Assembly: GCA_041657845.1 (NCBI GenBank)
Contig: JBBABD010000038.1
Coordinates: 1 to 7,485 of the forward strand
DNA: 7,485 nucleotides
Direction of reading: 5' to 3'
Source of the DNA: Parcubacteria group bacterium
Lineage (GTDB): Bacteria > Patescibacteriota > Minisyncoccia > Moranbacterales > JAKLHP01
Below, piece after piece: positions 1-5,368 of this stretch. The position numbers and the translations under genes were made by a program. Below the pieces are notes generated by a model. It was not told the DNA's origin and ran no database searches. It saw only the letters and a list, made by a program, of their open reading frames with translations. Position 1 is the first letter of the stretch. Every line of letters begins with the position of its first letter.

Positions 1-92
1 TTGTAACAATTTGGTTTTAATTTTTGTTTTTTAGTTGGCATAGATTAGCGTTAAAATTTAGGGTATAAGTTTTATCGACCGTTTCCTTTATT

Positions 93-121
93 TTAGCACT
101 AATTTGTGATTTAATTAAAAT
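93..121 (+). promoter_or_regulatory. Candidate promoter for the GAPDH gene
   Basis: TTAGCA (93-98) and TAAAAT (116-121) are separated by 17 bases, matching the sigma-70 consensus at 4/6 and 5/6 positions. This would start transcription near 128 and give a short leader. The whole upstream region is very AT-rich, so chance matches are easy. A second -10-like hexamer, TATACT, at 143-148 lies immediately before the ATG. Confidence 0.3.
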
Positions 122-151
122 CAGCTAGGTAATAATTTATTCTATACTAAT

Positions 152-1135
152 ATGATCAAAATTGCAATCAACGGATTTGGGCGGATTGGACGTCCATCGC
201 TAAAAATTGCTTTCGAAAAAGAGGGGATTGAGGTAGTAGCGATTAATGATCTGACTGACATTAAAACCGCAGTTCATCTCCTGAAATATGATTCTTCCTA
301 TGGAAGATATGGGCACGAAGTTGTTGCTGACGAGGAGAACAAGGAGATCATCATTGATGGCACCAGAATAAAATACTTCTCCGAGGCTGATCCGGAAAAA
401 TTACCTTGGAAGGAATTGGAAGTGGATGTGGTTTTGGAATGCACCGGAGTTTTTGAAACCAAAGAGGAAGCGAGGAAACATATCAAAGCCGGAGCGAAAA
501 AAGTGGTTCTTTCGGCTCCCGCTAAAGACGACACGCCGGTTTACCTTCTGGGAGTGAATGAAAAAGATTATCAGGGCGAAGAAATAATTTCTAACGGTTC
601 CTGCACGACTAATTGCTTGGCGCCGATAATAAAAGTTTTGGATGACAATTTCGGAGTGGAAAAAGGTTTTATGACTACCACGCATTCCTACACCAATGAC
701 CAAAGAGTTTTGGATTTGCCGCATAAAGACTTGAGGCGAGCCAGAGCGGCAGCACTCAATATTATTCCGACCACAACCGGCGCGGCCAAAACTGTGGGAA
801 AAGTTTTGAAACATTTGGAGGGAAAATTGGATGGAATTTCGCTTCGCGTTCCAACTCCGGTAGTTTCCATAACTGATTTTATTTGCAATATTAAAAAAGA
901 AACAACCGCAGAAGAAATTAACAAAGCCTTTAAAGATTCAGTTTCAAATATTTTTGGCGTTACTGAAGAGCCGTTAGTTTCGATGGATATTAAAGGAGAT
1001 GCTCATAGCGCGATTGTTGATTTGTCGCTCACGATGGTACAGGGTAATTTGGTAAAAGTAGTTGGATGGTATGACAACGAATGGGGATATTCCAATCGAC
1101 TGGTGGAAATGGCAATGTTCGTGTCCAGTATTTAA
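152..1135 (+). CDS. gap: Glyceraldehyde-3-phosphate dehydrogenase, type I, NAD-dependent
   Basis: This cytoplasmic enzyme of lower glycolysis oxidises glyceraldehyde 3-phosphate to 1,3-bisphosphoglycerate with NAD and phosphate. At 327 residues it is close to the usual 330-340. The N-terminal Rossmann motif NGFGRIGR (residues 7-14) is intact. Asp33 in the IND stretch is the residue expected to bind the adenosine ribose of NAD. The catalytic motif SNGSCTTN (147-154) carries the nucleophile Cys151, and His178 in THSYTNDQ is the general base. The stretch LDLPHKDLRRARAA is the form typical of NAD-specific enzymes. The C-terminal WYDNEWGYSNR (306-316) is also intact. The ATG at 152 gives the correct N-terminus; no Shine-Dalgarno site is visible before it. 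A terminator follows at 1167-1199, so the gene appears to be transcribed alone. Identification is secure; cofactor preference is inferred from the motifs. Confidence 0.97.
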   Translation: MIKIAINGFGRIGRPSLKIAFEKEGIEVVAINDLTDIKTAVHLLKYDSSYGRYGHEVVADEENKEIIIDGTRIKYFSEADPEKLPWKELEVDVVLECTGVFETKEEARKHIKAGAKKVVLSAPAKDDTPVYLLGVNEKDYQGEEIISNGSCTTNCLAPIIKVLDDNFGVEKGFMTTTHSYTNDQRVLDLPHKDLRRARAAALNIIPTTTGAAKTVGKVLKHLEGKLDGISLRVPTPVVSITDFICNIKKETTAEEINKAFKDSVSNIFGVTEEPLVSMDIKGDAHSAIVDLSLTMVQGNLVKVVGWYDNEWGYSNRLVEMAMFVSSI

Positions 1136-1166
1136 ATATTTAGTATTTTATATCCGGTATTTTATG

Positions 1167-1199
1167 ACTGTCGCATTGAAAGATGTGGCAGTTTTTTTT
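1167..1199 (+). terminator. Intrinsic terminator after gap
   Basis: A 10-bp stem (1167-1176 with 1183-1192, including two G-U pairs) closes a six-base loop. It runs into eight consecutive T residues (1192-1199). It lies 32 bases after the GAPDH stop codon on the same strand. Confidence 0.85.
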
Positions 1200-1202
1200 G
1201 AT

Positions 1203-1230
1203 TTGACTTTTTTTATAATCCTGCTATTAT
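1203..1230 (+). promoter_or_regulatory. Promoter of the intergenic RNA
   Basis: TTGACT (1203-1208) and TATTAT (1225-1230) are spaced by 16 bases, each matching the sigma-70 consensus at 5 of 6 positions. It lies directly after the gap terminator and before a structured region with no plausible protein gene. The predicted transcription start is about 1237. Confidence 0.65.
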
Positions 1231-1236
1231 CAAATT

Positions 1237-1517
1237 AGATAAAGCTGTGGTGTTCTTCAACAAACAAACTGAAGGGAAACAAGGGTATTTTCAAACAACA
1301 AGACGGCAGTCGAAGTATGCTATCCTTTTTCCCGTCCGGGGAGGAGAATTGAGTGGCTGGTGCTAAGATTTCTCCATGCGATAGTCGGTTCACATGACTG
1401 TCTCGCTCTTTCTTCTCCTCTAACTTTAGCAACAACGTTGCTACTCGGAGCATAATGCGACAATGCGAGCTAGCTGACATGATCAGCCCTATGCAGAAGT
1501 CCATTATGCTCTTTTTT
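1237..1517 (+). ncRNA. Unidentified structured RNA of about 280 nt
   Basis: No family is recognised. The segment is bounded by a good promoter upstream and a terminator-like stem plus T-run downstream, and is visibly less AT-rich than its flanks. Helices readable by eye are: 1302-1306 with 1332-1336 (GACGG/CCGTC); 1341-1348 with 1413-1420 (GAGGAGAA/TTCTCCTC); 1378-1386 with 1396-1406 (bulged); 1427-1433 with 1437-1443 (TAGCAAC/GTTGCTA, three-base loop); and the closing 10-bp stem 1448-1457 with 1502-1511, which holds an inner GCTGA/TCAGC hairpin (1473-1487). GGAGAA (1343-1348) can instead pair with TTCTCC at 1370-1375. I saw no tmRNA, SRP RNA or RNase P core. An 89-residue minus-strand reading frame overlaps it but resembles no protein I know and has no promoter in the right place. 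The RNA reading is inferred from layout and folding. Confidence 0.6.
1448..1517 (+). terminator. Terminator-like 3' stem of the intergenic RNA
   Basis: GAGCATAATG (1448-1457) pairs perfectly with CATTATGCTC (1502-1511) and is followed by six T residues (1512-1517). The 44-base interior is not a simple loop. It contains GAC/GTC, TGC/GCA and GCTGA/TCAGC pairings, so the terminator may double as a structural domain of the RNA. Confidence 0.6.
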
Positions 1518-1553
1518 CTTTGCTATTATTGCAATTTTTACTTATTTTGATTC

Positions 1554-1586
1554 AGAATGTAATATTTTTTAAATAAGAATGTAATA
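1554..1586. repeat. Perfect 11-base direct repeat, 22-base period
   Basis: AGAATGTAATA occurs at 1554-1564 and again at 1576-1586, start to start 22 bases, or about two turns of the helix. It lies between the first RNA's terminator and the second folding element. The spacing places both copies on the same DNA face, as in some operators. No regulator is encoded nearby, so a binding role is only inferred. Confidence 0.55.
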
Positions 1587-1785
1587 CCTTCCAAACACCC
1601 GGGGGCGTCTAATTAGCTAAACAGCTATGCTGATGCAAGCCCCCGGGATTCCTAAAGAAGGGTGTGAAAGATAATATCGTGTTGATGTAAATCAACTTTT
1701 TAGTAAACTAACTAAAACACGAAAAAAATCTTTCACACCCTCATCCACCTTTCCGGGCAGTATTTTTTTTAAATGCTGTTTTTTT
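1587..1785 (+). ncRNA. Second strongly folding intergenic element, possible RNA
   Basis: No family is recognised. Two hairpins follow one another. The first has a perfect 9-bp GC stem (1598-1606 with 1639-1647) topped by TAGCT/AGCTA (1614-1618 with 1623-1627) around an AAAC loop. The second has a perfect 13-bp stem (1660-1672 with 1728-1740) enclosing TCGTGTT/AACACGA (1677-1683 with 1716-1722) and smaller alternatives. CACCC just before the first stem can also pair with GGGTG of the second, and CCTTC (1587-1591) with GAAGG (1657-1661), so competing folds exist. The terminator-like hairpin at 1758-1785 would end a transcript here, before the smc promoter. I found no convincing promoter for it. 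Alternatives are a miniature inverted-repeat element (13-base ends, but no target duplication seen) or a leader region belonging to smc. Confidence 0.42.
1758..1785 (+). terminator. Weak terminator-like hairpin before smc
   Basis: CAGTATTT (1758-1765) pairs with AAATGCTG (1771-1778, one G-U) around a TTTTT loop and is followed by seven T residues. The stem is AT-rich, so its strength is uncertain. It would isolate the folded element at 1587-1757 from smc. Confidence 0.5.
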
Positions 1786-1811
1786 GTTTATTTTCCGTTT
1801 TATAGTATAAT
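1784..1811 (+). promoter_or_regulatory. Candidate smc promoter
   Basis: A perfect TATAAT (1806-1811) lies 16 bases after a weak -35, TTGTTT (1784-1789). The start would fall near 1818, giving a leader of about 60 bases to the smc ATG. The region is T-rich, so the -35 assignment is soft. Confidence 0.5.
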
Positions 1812-1876
1812 TATTATGTTGTGTTTTTCATAAACGCTTTTTACTTTATAAACTTTGTAGTTTTTTACTCCGCATC

Positions 1877-4204
1877 ATGTTTCTCAAGAAAGTCGAAATT
1901 TCAGGATTCAAATCTTTTGCCCACAAAACTGTGCTGGAATTTGCCAGTGGCAATGATACTCCGGATGACGGAAAGAGATTTCCGATTACCGCCGTAGTCG
2001 GACCTAATGGAAGCGGAAAATCCAATGTGGCGGACGCGATCCGCTGGGCGATGGGGGAGCAATCAATGAAAAATCTGCGCGGAAAAAAATCCGAGGATAT
2101 TATTTTTGCCGGTAGCGGGAAAAAAGAACGATTGGGAAGCGCTTGGGCATCACTTCACTTTGACAATCATGACAAGCGGATTCCCCTGGAATTTTCTGAA
2201 GTGGTTATTACTCGAAAACTTTTCCGAAGCGGAGAATCAGAATACCTTATCAATGGAATCAAAGTCCGTCTTTTGGATGTGATTGATCTTTTGGCGAAAG
2301 CCGGAGTAGGAAAAGAAAGTTATTGCGTGATCAATCAGGGAATGTCGGATGCGACTTTAAACGCGACTCCAGCTGAAAGAAGGATGGTTCTGGAAGATGC
2401 GGCGGGAGTAAAACATTTTCAAATTAAAAAAGAGAGAGCAATTAAAAAACTAGACACAACCCGAGAAAATTTGGGAAGAGTGGGTGATTTGCTCAAAGAA
2501 ATCGAACCGCATTTAAAAATGCTCAAGAGACAGGCGGAAAAAGCGCAGAAAGGAAAAGATGTGGCTGATCGTCTCAAGGAAAAACAAATAAAACTATATT
2601 CGTTTTTGTGGCACTCTTTTCAGGAAGAAAAAAATAATGTTCTGGGGGAAAAAGGAGATTTTGGCGCTAAGATGATGAATGTCCAAAGAGAAGCGGACAA
2701 AATTAATGATCAAATTTCAAAATATTCCAAAGAAGTTCAAGGTTCGGATAAGCAAGAAGAAATGGAAAAGAAAAAACAGGATCTTTTGGCTCAGCTAAAT
2801 AAACTGGAAAAAGAATTGGTGATAACCGAAGGAAGAATTGTGATTGAGCTGGAGAAAAGCAAGGCGCAAAAAATAATTGAAAGTATCCCGGTCGATTTGG
2901 ATTATGTCAAAGAAAAACTTTCTAAAATCAGAAAAGATCAGGATGAACTTATTAGCCGCATTCAAAATGCAGAGAAGCTGGAAGATCTTCAGGACATCAA
3001 GGAATTTGCCAGAGCGATCAATCAGGAGCTTTTTGATCTTTATGAAGAAGTAGGAAAAGGAGAAATAACACCCACCTCTGCTGAAGCTTCGGCGGGCAAG
3101 CAGAAAAACACAGAAGCTGAGGAAAAAATTAAAGCATTAGAAAATGATAAAATCAGGGTAGAAAAATCGATTGGAGAATTCAAACTGGAAATAGAAAAAA
3201 TAAATAAAGAAATAGAAAATGAAAGGGAAGCGGGGAGGGAAGCTAGGCAAAAATTTTTCGAGCTGGAGCGGGAATTTAATCGGAAACAGGAAGAACTTGG
3301 GAAGCTCAAGGATCAATTCAATGAGTATAAAATTAAGCAAGCGAGAATCGAGGTTCGCGAAGAGGATTTGACCAATGAAATCAAGAATGAGCTGAAAATG
3401 GACGCAATGGATCTGAAATTTGACGGGGAAAATGTTTCTCGGGATGAGTTGGAAAAAGAAATATACCGGCTCAAAGTTCAATGGGAACAGATCGGCGGCA
3501 TTGATCCGCTAATCGTGGATGAATACGAGGAAACCAAAAAAAGGTTTGAATTTTTGACCAATGAGTCGATTGATCTGGAAGGAGCAATGAAGTCGCTCCG
3601 GGAAGTGATCAAGGAAATGGATCGGAAAATAAACGAGGTTTTCAAAGAAGCTTTTGAAAAGATCAATGAAGAATTTTCCAAATATTTCAAGATAATTTTC
3701 GGCGGAGGCCAGGCGAAATTAATAAAGTCGAAAGTCGAAAGCCGGAAGTCGAAAGTTTTGGAAGAAGATTTATCCAGTGAAATATCGCAATGCGATAATG
3801 ACGAAATTATTATTCCACAGGATAAAGAAACAACTGAAGAATTGGGAGTGGATATTTCTGCTTGCCCCCCAGGCAAAAGAATAAATAATCTCTCGATGCT
3901 TTCCGGAGGGGAAAGGTCGCTCACCTCGTTGGCCTTGCTGTTTGCCATTATTTCTTATAATCCGCCTCCTTTTGCGATTCTCGACGAAGTTGAAGCGGCG
4001 CTTGATGAAGCCAACTCTAAGCGCTTCGGACGCATAATCCAGGAACTTTCCGACAATACCCAATTTATTACCATTACCCATAATCGAGAAACGATGCGCC
4101 AAGCTTCATTATTATACGGCGTAACGATGGGAGAAGACGGAATATCGAAATTATTGTCAGTGAGACTTGATCAGGTCGGACAAGGAGGAAGAATTATAAA
4201 ATAG
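1877..4204 (+). CDS. smc: SMC-family chromosome ATPase, short and apparently hingeless
   Basis: SMC proteins dimerise and use ATP to tether and compact DNA. This one keeps both ATPase half-heads. N-terminal: ISGFKSF (8-14), Walker A GPNGSGKS (42-49), Q-loop Gln62 in GEQ. C-terminal: signature LSGGE (675-679), Walker B with Asp703-Glu704 in ILDEVE, D-loop ALDEAN (708-713), switch His735. Between them lies charged coiled coil, about 165-395 and 410-605. At 775 residues it is far shorter than the usual 1,100-1,200, and I see no hinge domain. The arms turn near residue 400, exactly where a 10-residue insert PTSAEASAGK sits (399-408). A second insertion, about 616-655, interrupts the C-terminal head between GGGQAKL and GVDISACPPGK. 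It starts with a repeat-derived KSKVESRKSKV. The ATG at 1877 gives the expected N-terminus; no Shine-Dalgarno site is visible. No scpA or scpB is in the window. A Rad50-type protein is unlikely: there is no CxxC hook, and the head motifs are SMC-like. Confidence 0.9.
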   Translation: MFLKKVEISGFKSFAHKTVLEFASGNDTPDDGKRFPITAVVGPNGSGKSNVADAIRWAMGEQSMKNLRGKKSEDIIFAGSGKKERLGSAWASLHFDNHDKRIPLEFSEVVITRKLFRSGESEYLINGIKVRLLDVIDLLAKAGVGKESYCVINQGMSDATLNATPAERRMVLEDAAGVKHFQIKKERAIKKLDTTRENLGRVGDLLKEIEPHLKMLKRQAEKAQKGKDVADRLKEKQIKLYSFLWHSFQEEKNNVLGEKGDFGAKMMNVQREADKINDQISKYSKEVQGSDKQEEMEKKKQDLLAQLNKLEKELVITEGRIVIELEKSKAQKIIESIPVDLDYVKEKLSKIRKDQDELISRIQNAEKLEDLQDIKEFARAINQELFDLYEEVGKGEITPTSAEASAGKQKNTEAEEKIKALENDKIRVEKSIGEFKLEIEKINKEIENEREAGREARQKFFELEREFNRKQEELGKLKDQFNEYKIKQARIEVREEDLTNEIKNELKMDAMDLKFDGENVSRDELEKEIYRLKVQWEQIGGIDPLIVDEYEETKKRFEFLTNESIDLEGAMKSLREVIKEMDRKINEVFKEAFEKINEEFSKYFKIIFGGGQAKLIKSKVESRKSKVLEEDLSSEISQCDNDEIIIPQDKETTEELGVDISACPPGKRINNLSMLSGGERSLTSLALLFAIISYNPPPFAILDEVEAALDEANSKRFGRIIQELSDNTQFITITHNRETMRQASLLYGVTMGEDGISKLLSVRLDQVGQGGRIIK
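3071..3100 (+). repeat. In-frame 30-base palindromic element in smc
   Basis: Ten codons encode PTSAEASAGK. The core at 3080-3093 (GCTGAAGCTTCGGC) is self-complementary with one G-U type mismatch, and CCC (3071-3073) can pair with GGG just outside the core. Its Ala/Ser/Gly composition contrasts with the Glu/Lys/Ile coiled coil on both sides. It shares 21 of 30 bases, in the same frame, with the element in rpsP at 4617-4646. It is best read as a protein-coding repeat insertion. Confidence 0.65.
3727..3754 (+). repeat. Tandem 7-base repeat inside smc
   Basis: Four units of GTCGAAA are read in a row (3727-3733, 3734-3740, a degenerate GCCGGAA at 3741-3747, 3748-3754). Because 7 is not a multiple of 3, the frame shifts between units and the product is the mixed basic stretch KSKVESRKSKV (residues 617-627). 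It opens a roughly 40-residue insertion in the C-terminal head. The 12-mer AAGTCGAAAGTT at its end (3746-3757) recurs at 5921-5932. Confidence 0.7.
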
Positions 4205-4233
4205 TTGACATTTTTTAGCTTCTCTAGTAATAT
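4205..4233 (+). promoter_or_regulatory. rpsP promoter
   Basis: A perfect -35 TTGACA (4205-4210) begins the base after the smc stop codon. After a 17-base spacer comes TAATAT (4228-4233), which matches 4 of 6. TATAAA at 4231-4236 is an alternative -10 at longer spacing. The predicted start near 4240 gives a leader of about 60 bases containing the hairpin at 4262-4284. Confidence 0.65.
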
Positions 4234-4261
4234 AAACCAGTAATATATAACGCGTATCTAT

Positions 4262-4284
4262 TGCGGAAATATGCTCTTTCCGCA
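4262..4284 (+). promoter_or_regulatory. Perfect hairpin in the rpsP leader
   Basis: TGCGGAAA (4262-4269) pairs perfectly with TTTCCGCA (4277-4284) around a seven-base loop. GTGG and five T residues follow before the rpsP ATG at 4302. It could act as a leader attenuator or autoregulatory site for bS16, or as a terminator for smc read-through. The T-run is offset by four bases, which weakens the terminator reading. Confidence 0.5.
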
Positions 4285-4301
4285 GTGGTTTTTATTGTAA
4301 A

Positions 4302-4709
4302 ATGCTTACTATCAGATTAAACCGAGTAGGAAAAAAGAACAAAGCTTATTTCCGAATAGTGCTCCAGGAGCACACAATTGCTCCAGGAGGACGCCATATT
4401 GAAGTTTTGGGAAGTTATGATCCGCATATGAAAAAAGCGGTTCTTAAGGCCGAAAAAATAAAAGAATGGATAGGAAAAGGAGCACAACCTTCCGATACAG
4501 CTTACAACCTATTTGTTAAAGAAGGAGTTTTAACTGGAAAGAAGAGAGTAGTGAAAGTGCCGAAAAAGGCGGTGGCCGAAGTTCCGGCCGAAGAGAAAAA
4601 AGAAGCTCCTAAGGAGCCCGCCGACGCTAAAGCTATGGCGGAAAAGGAGATGAAAGCCGAAGAAATAAAGACTGAAGAACCGAAAGCTGAGGAGGTTGAC
4701 AAAAAATAA
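4302..4709 (+). CDS. rpsP: 30S ribosomal protein bS16 with low-complexity C-terminal tail
   Basis: bS16 is a primary-binding protein of the small subunit body that supports 16S rRNA folding. Residues 1-80 match the family: MLTIRLNRVGKKNKAYFRIV at the N-terminus, then GRHIEVLGSYDP and the helical KIKEWIGKGAQPSDTAYNL. The usual length is 80-90 residues; this protein has 135. The extra tail (about 85-135) is rich in Lys, Glu, Ala and Pro and looks disordered. It includes PADAKAMAEK (106-115), encoded by the 30-base element at 4617-4646. The ATG at 4302 fits the family start, and no Shine-Dalgarno site is seen. The gene has its own promoter. The last codons, encoding VDKK, also contain the -35 box of the rplJ promoter. 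In many bacteria rpsP sits with rimM and trmD; those are absent here. Confidence 0.95.
   Translation: MLTIRLNRVGKKNKAYFRIVLQEHTIAPGGRHIEVLGSYDPHMKKAVLKAEKIKEWIGKGAQPSDTAYNLFVKEGVLTGKKRVVKVPKKAVAEVPAEEKKEAPKEPADAKAMAEKEMKAEEIKTEEPKAEEVDKK
4617..4646 (+). repeat. In-frame 30-base element in rpsP, related to the smc element
   Basis: Ten codons encode PADAKAMAEK. CCGCC (4618-4622) pairs with GGCGG (4637-4641), with GCTA/AGCT pairing possible inside, so it is imperfectly palindromic. Aligned codon by codon with 3071-3100 it has 21 of 30 identical bases and the shared peptide pattern P-x-x-A-x-A-x-A-x-K. It lies in the dispensable-looking tail of bS16. Confidence 0.55.
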
Positions 4710-4724
4710 GTTATACGATAGAAT
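4696..4724 (+). promoter_or_regulatory. rplJ promoter overlapping the end of rpsP
   Basis: A perfect TTGACA (4696-4701) and TAGAAT (4719-4724, 5 of 6) are separated by the optimal 17 bases. The -35 box is inside the last rpsP codons. The predicted start is about 4731, placing the L10 leader at the 5' end of the rplJ-rplL transcript. Confidence 0.75.
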
Positions 4725-4750
4725 ATTTTAGTAAATTTGAATAATATATT

Positions 4751-4820
4751 TCCGCAGACAACGGGCATTCCCATAAGTCCCGTCTAGGAAAATAGCTAGA
4801 AAGAGCTTTTTAATGTCTGC
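4751..4820 (+). promoter_or_regulatory. L10 leader (ribosomal protein autoregulatory RNA)
   Basis: The closing helix GCAGACA (4754-4760) pairs with TGTCTGC (4814-4820). Directly inside, ACGGG (4761-4765) pairs with CCCGT (4779-4783), followed by CTAGG. This matches the L10 leader family, where a stem with a kink-turn-like asymmetric loop mimics the L10-L12 binding site on 23S rRNA. A third short stem, AGCT (4794-4797) with AGCT (4804-4807), sits in the junction. In the family, excess L10-L12 complex binds the leader and represses the operon. Here the closing helix ends 20 bases before the rplJ ATG, suggesting control of translation; no terminator is seen. Confidence 0.8.
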
Positions 4821-4840
4821 TGGAAAGCAGGTTTTTGTTT

Positions 4841-5359
4841 ATGCAAACTAAAAAGCAAAAGAAACAAATAGTTGAAGAAATAGTTTCTAAAGTAAAAGAA
4901 GCCAAGGCGGTTGTCTTTTCTGATTTCAAGGGAGTAAAAGTCAAGGATTTGACCTTGCTCAAGAAAGAGCTCAGGAAAGAAGGGGTGGATTTCAAGGTTT
5001 CCAAGAAGACTTTGATAAACATTGCTTTCAAGGAAGCTGGAATCGAAGTCGATACCAAAAAAATGGAAGGGCAAGTGGCAGTTTCAATTTCGACTAAGGA
5101 CGAAGTATCGGCAGCAAAAATTATTGAAAAGTTTGCCAAAACCAATCAGAATCTAAAAATTTTGGGAGGGATTTTGGAAAACAAGTTAATGAGCATTGAG
5201 CAGGTGAAAGCTTTGGCCAAGCTTCCAAACAAGGAAGAGATGCTAGGAATGTTGGTCGGAACCATCAAGGCTCCGATTTCCGGATTCGTGAATGTCTGTG
5301 CCGGAAATCTTCGGGGATTAGTGCAGGTTTTGAAGGGTATTAGTGAAAGTAAAAATTAA
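4841..5359 (+). CDS. rplJ: 50S ribosomal protein uL10
   Basis: uL10 anchors the bL12 dimers to the 23S rRNA stalk base, forming the platform that recruits translation GTPases. The 172-residue product has the family's N-terminal rRNA-binding domain, with VVFSDFKGVKVKDLTLLKKE followed by VSKKTLINIAF. The C-terminal helix (about 135-172) is where bL12 binds. I chose the ATG at 4841, giving MQTKKQ; an in-frame TTG six bases earlier is less likely. The candidate ribosome binding sequence AGCAGG (4826-4831) is weak and partly paired in an alternative hairpin (4816-4831). The gene follows an L10 leader and its own promoter. No terminator separates it from rplL 95 bases downstream, so the two are probably cotranscribed. 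Confidence 0.95.
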   Translation: MQTKKQKKQIVEEIVSKVKEAKAVVFSDFKGVKVKDLTLLKKELRKEGVDFKVSKKTLINIAFKEAGIEVDTKKMEGQVAVSISTKDEVSAAKIIEKFAKTNQNLKILGGILENKLMSIEQVKALAKLPNKEEMLGMLVGTIKAPISGFVNVCAGNLRGLVQVLKGISESKN

Positions 5360-5368
5360 TTTTAATAA

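Noticed and set aside
1341..1500. RNase P-like strings (GGGGAGGAGAA near 1339 and GCAGAAGTCC near 1493)
   Set aside because: They only loosely resemble the conserved GAGGAAAGUCC and ACAGA segments, and the surrounding core elements and spacing do not fit. A covariance search would settle it.
1235..1504. 89-codon open frame on the minus strand
   Set aside because: It overlaps the structured region, has no recognisable protein pattern, and opposes a good + strand promoter and terminator.
1598..1757. tmRNA or SRP RNA in the second folding element
   Set aside because: No tRNA-like T-arm, tag frame or GGAAGGAAGCAGCC-type SRP core is visible on either strand. TCCACC at 1743-1748 alone is not enough.
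4277..4757. TTTCCGCAG shared by the rpsP leader (4277-4285) and the L10 leader (4749-4757)
   Set aside because: A 9-base match is expected many times by chance in a window this size. In each leader the bases are explained by a different local helix.
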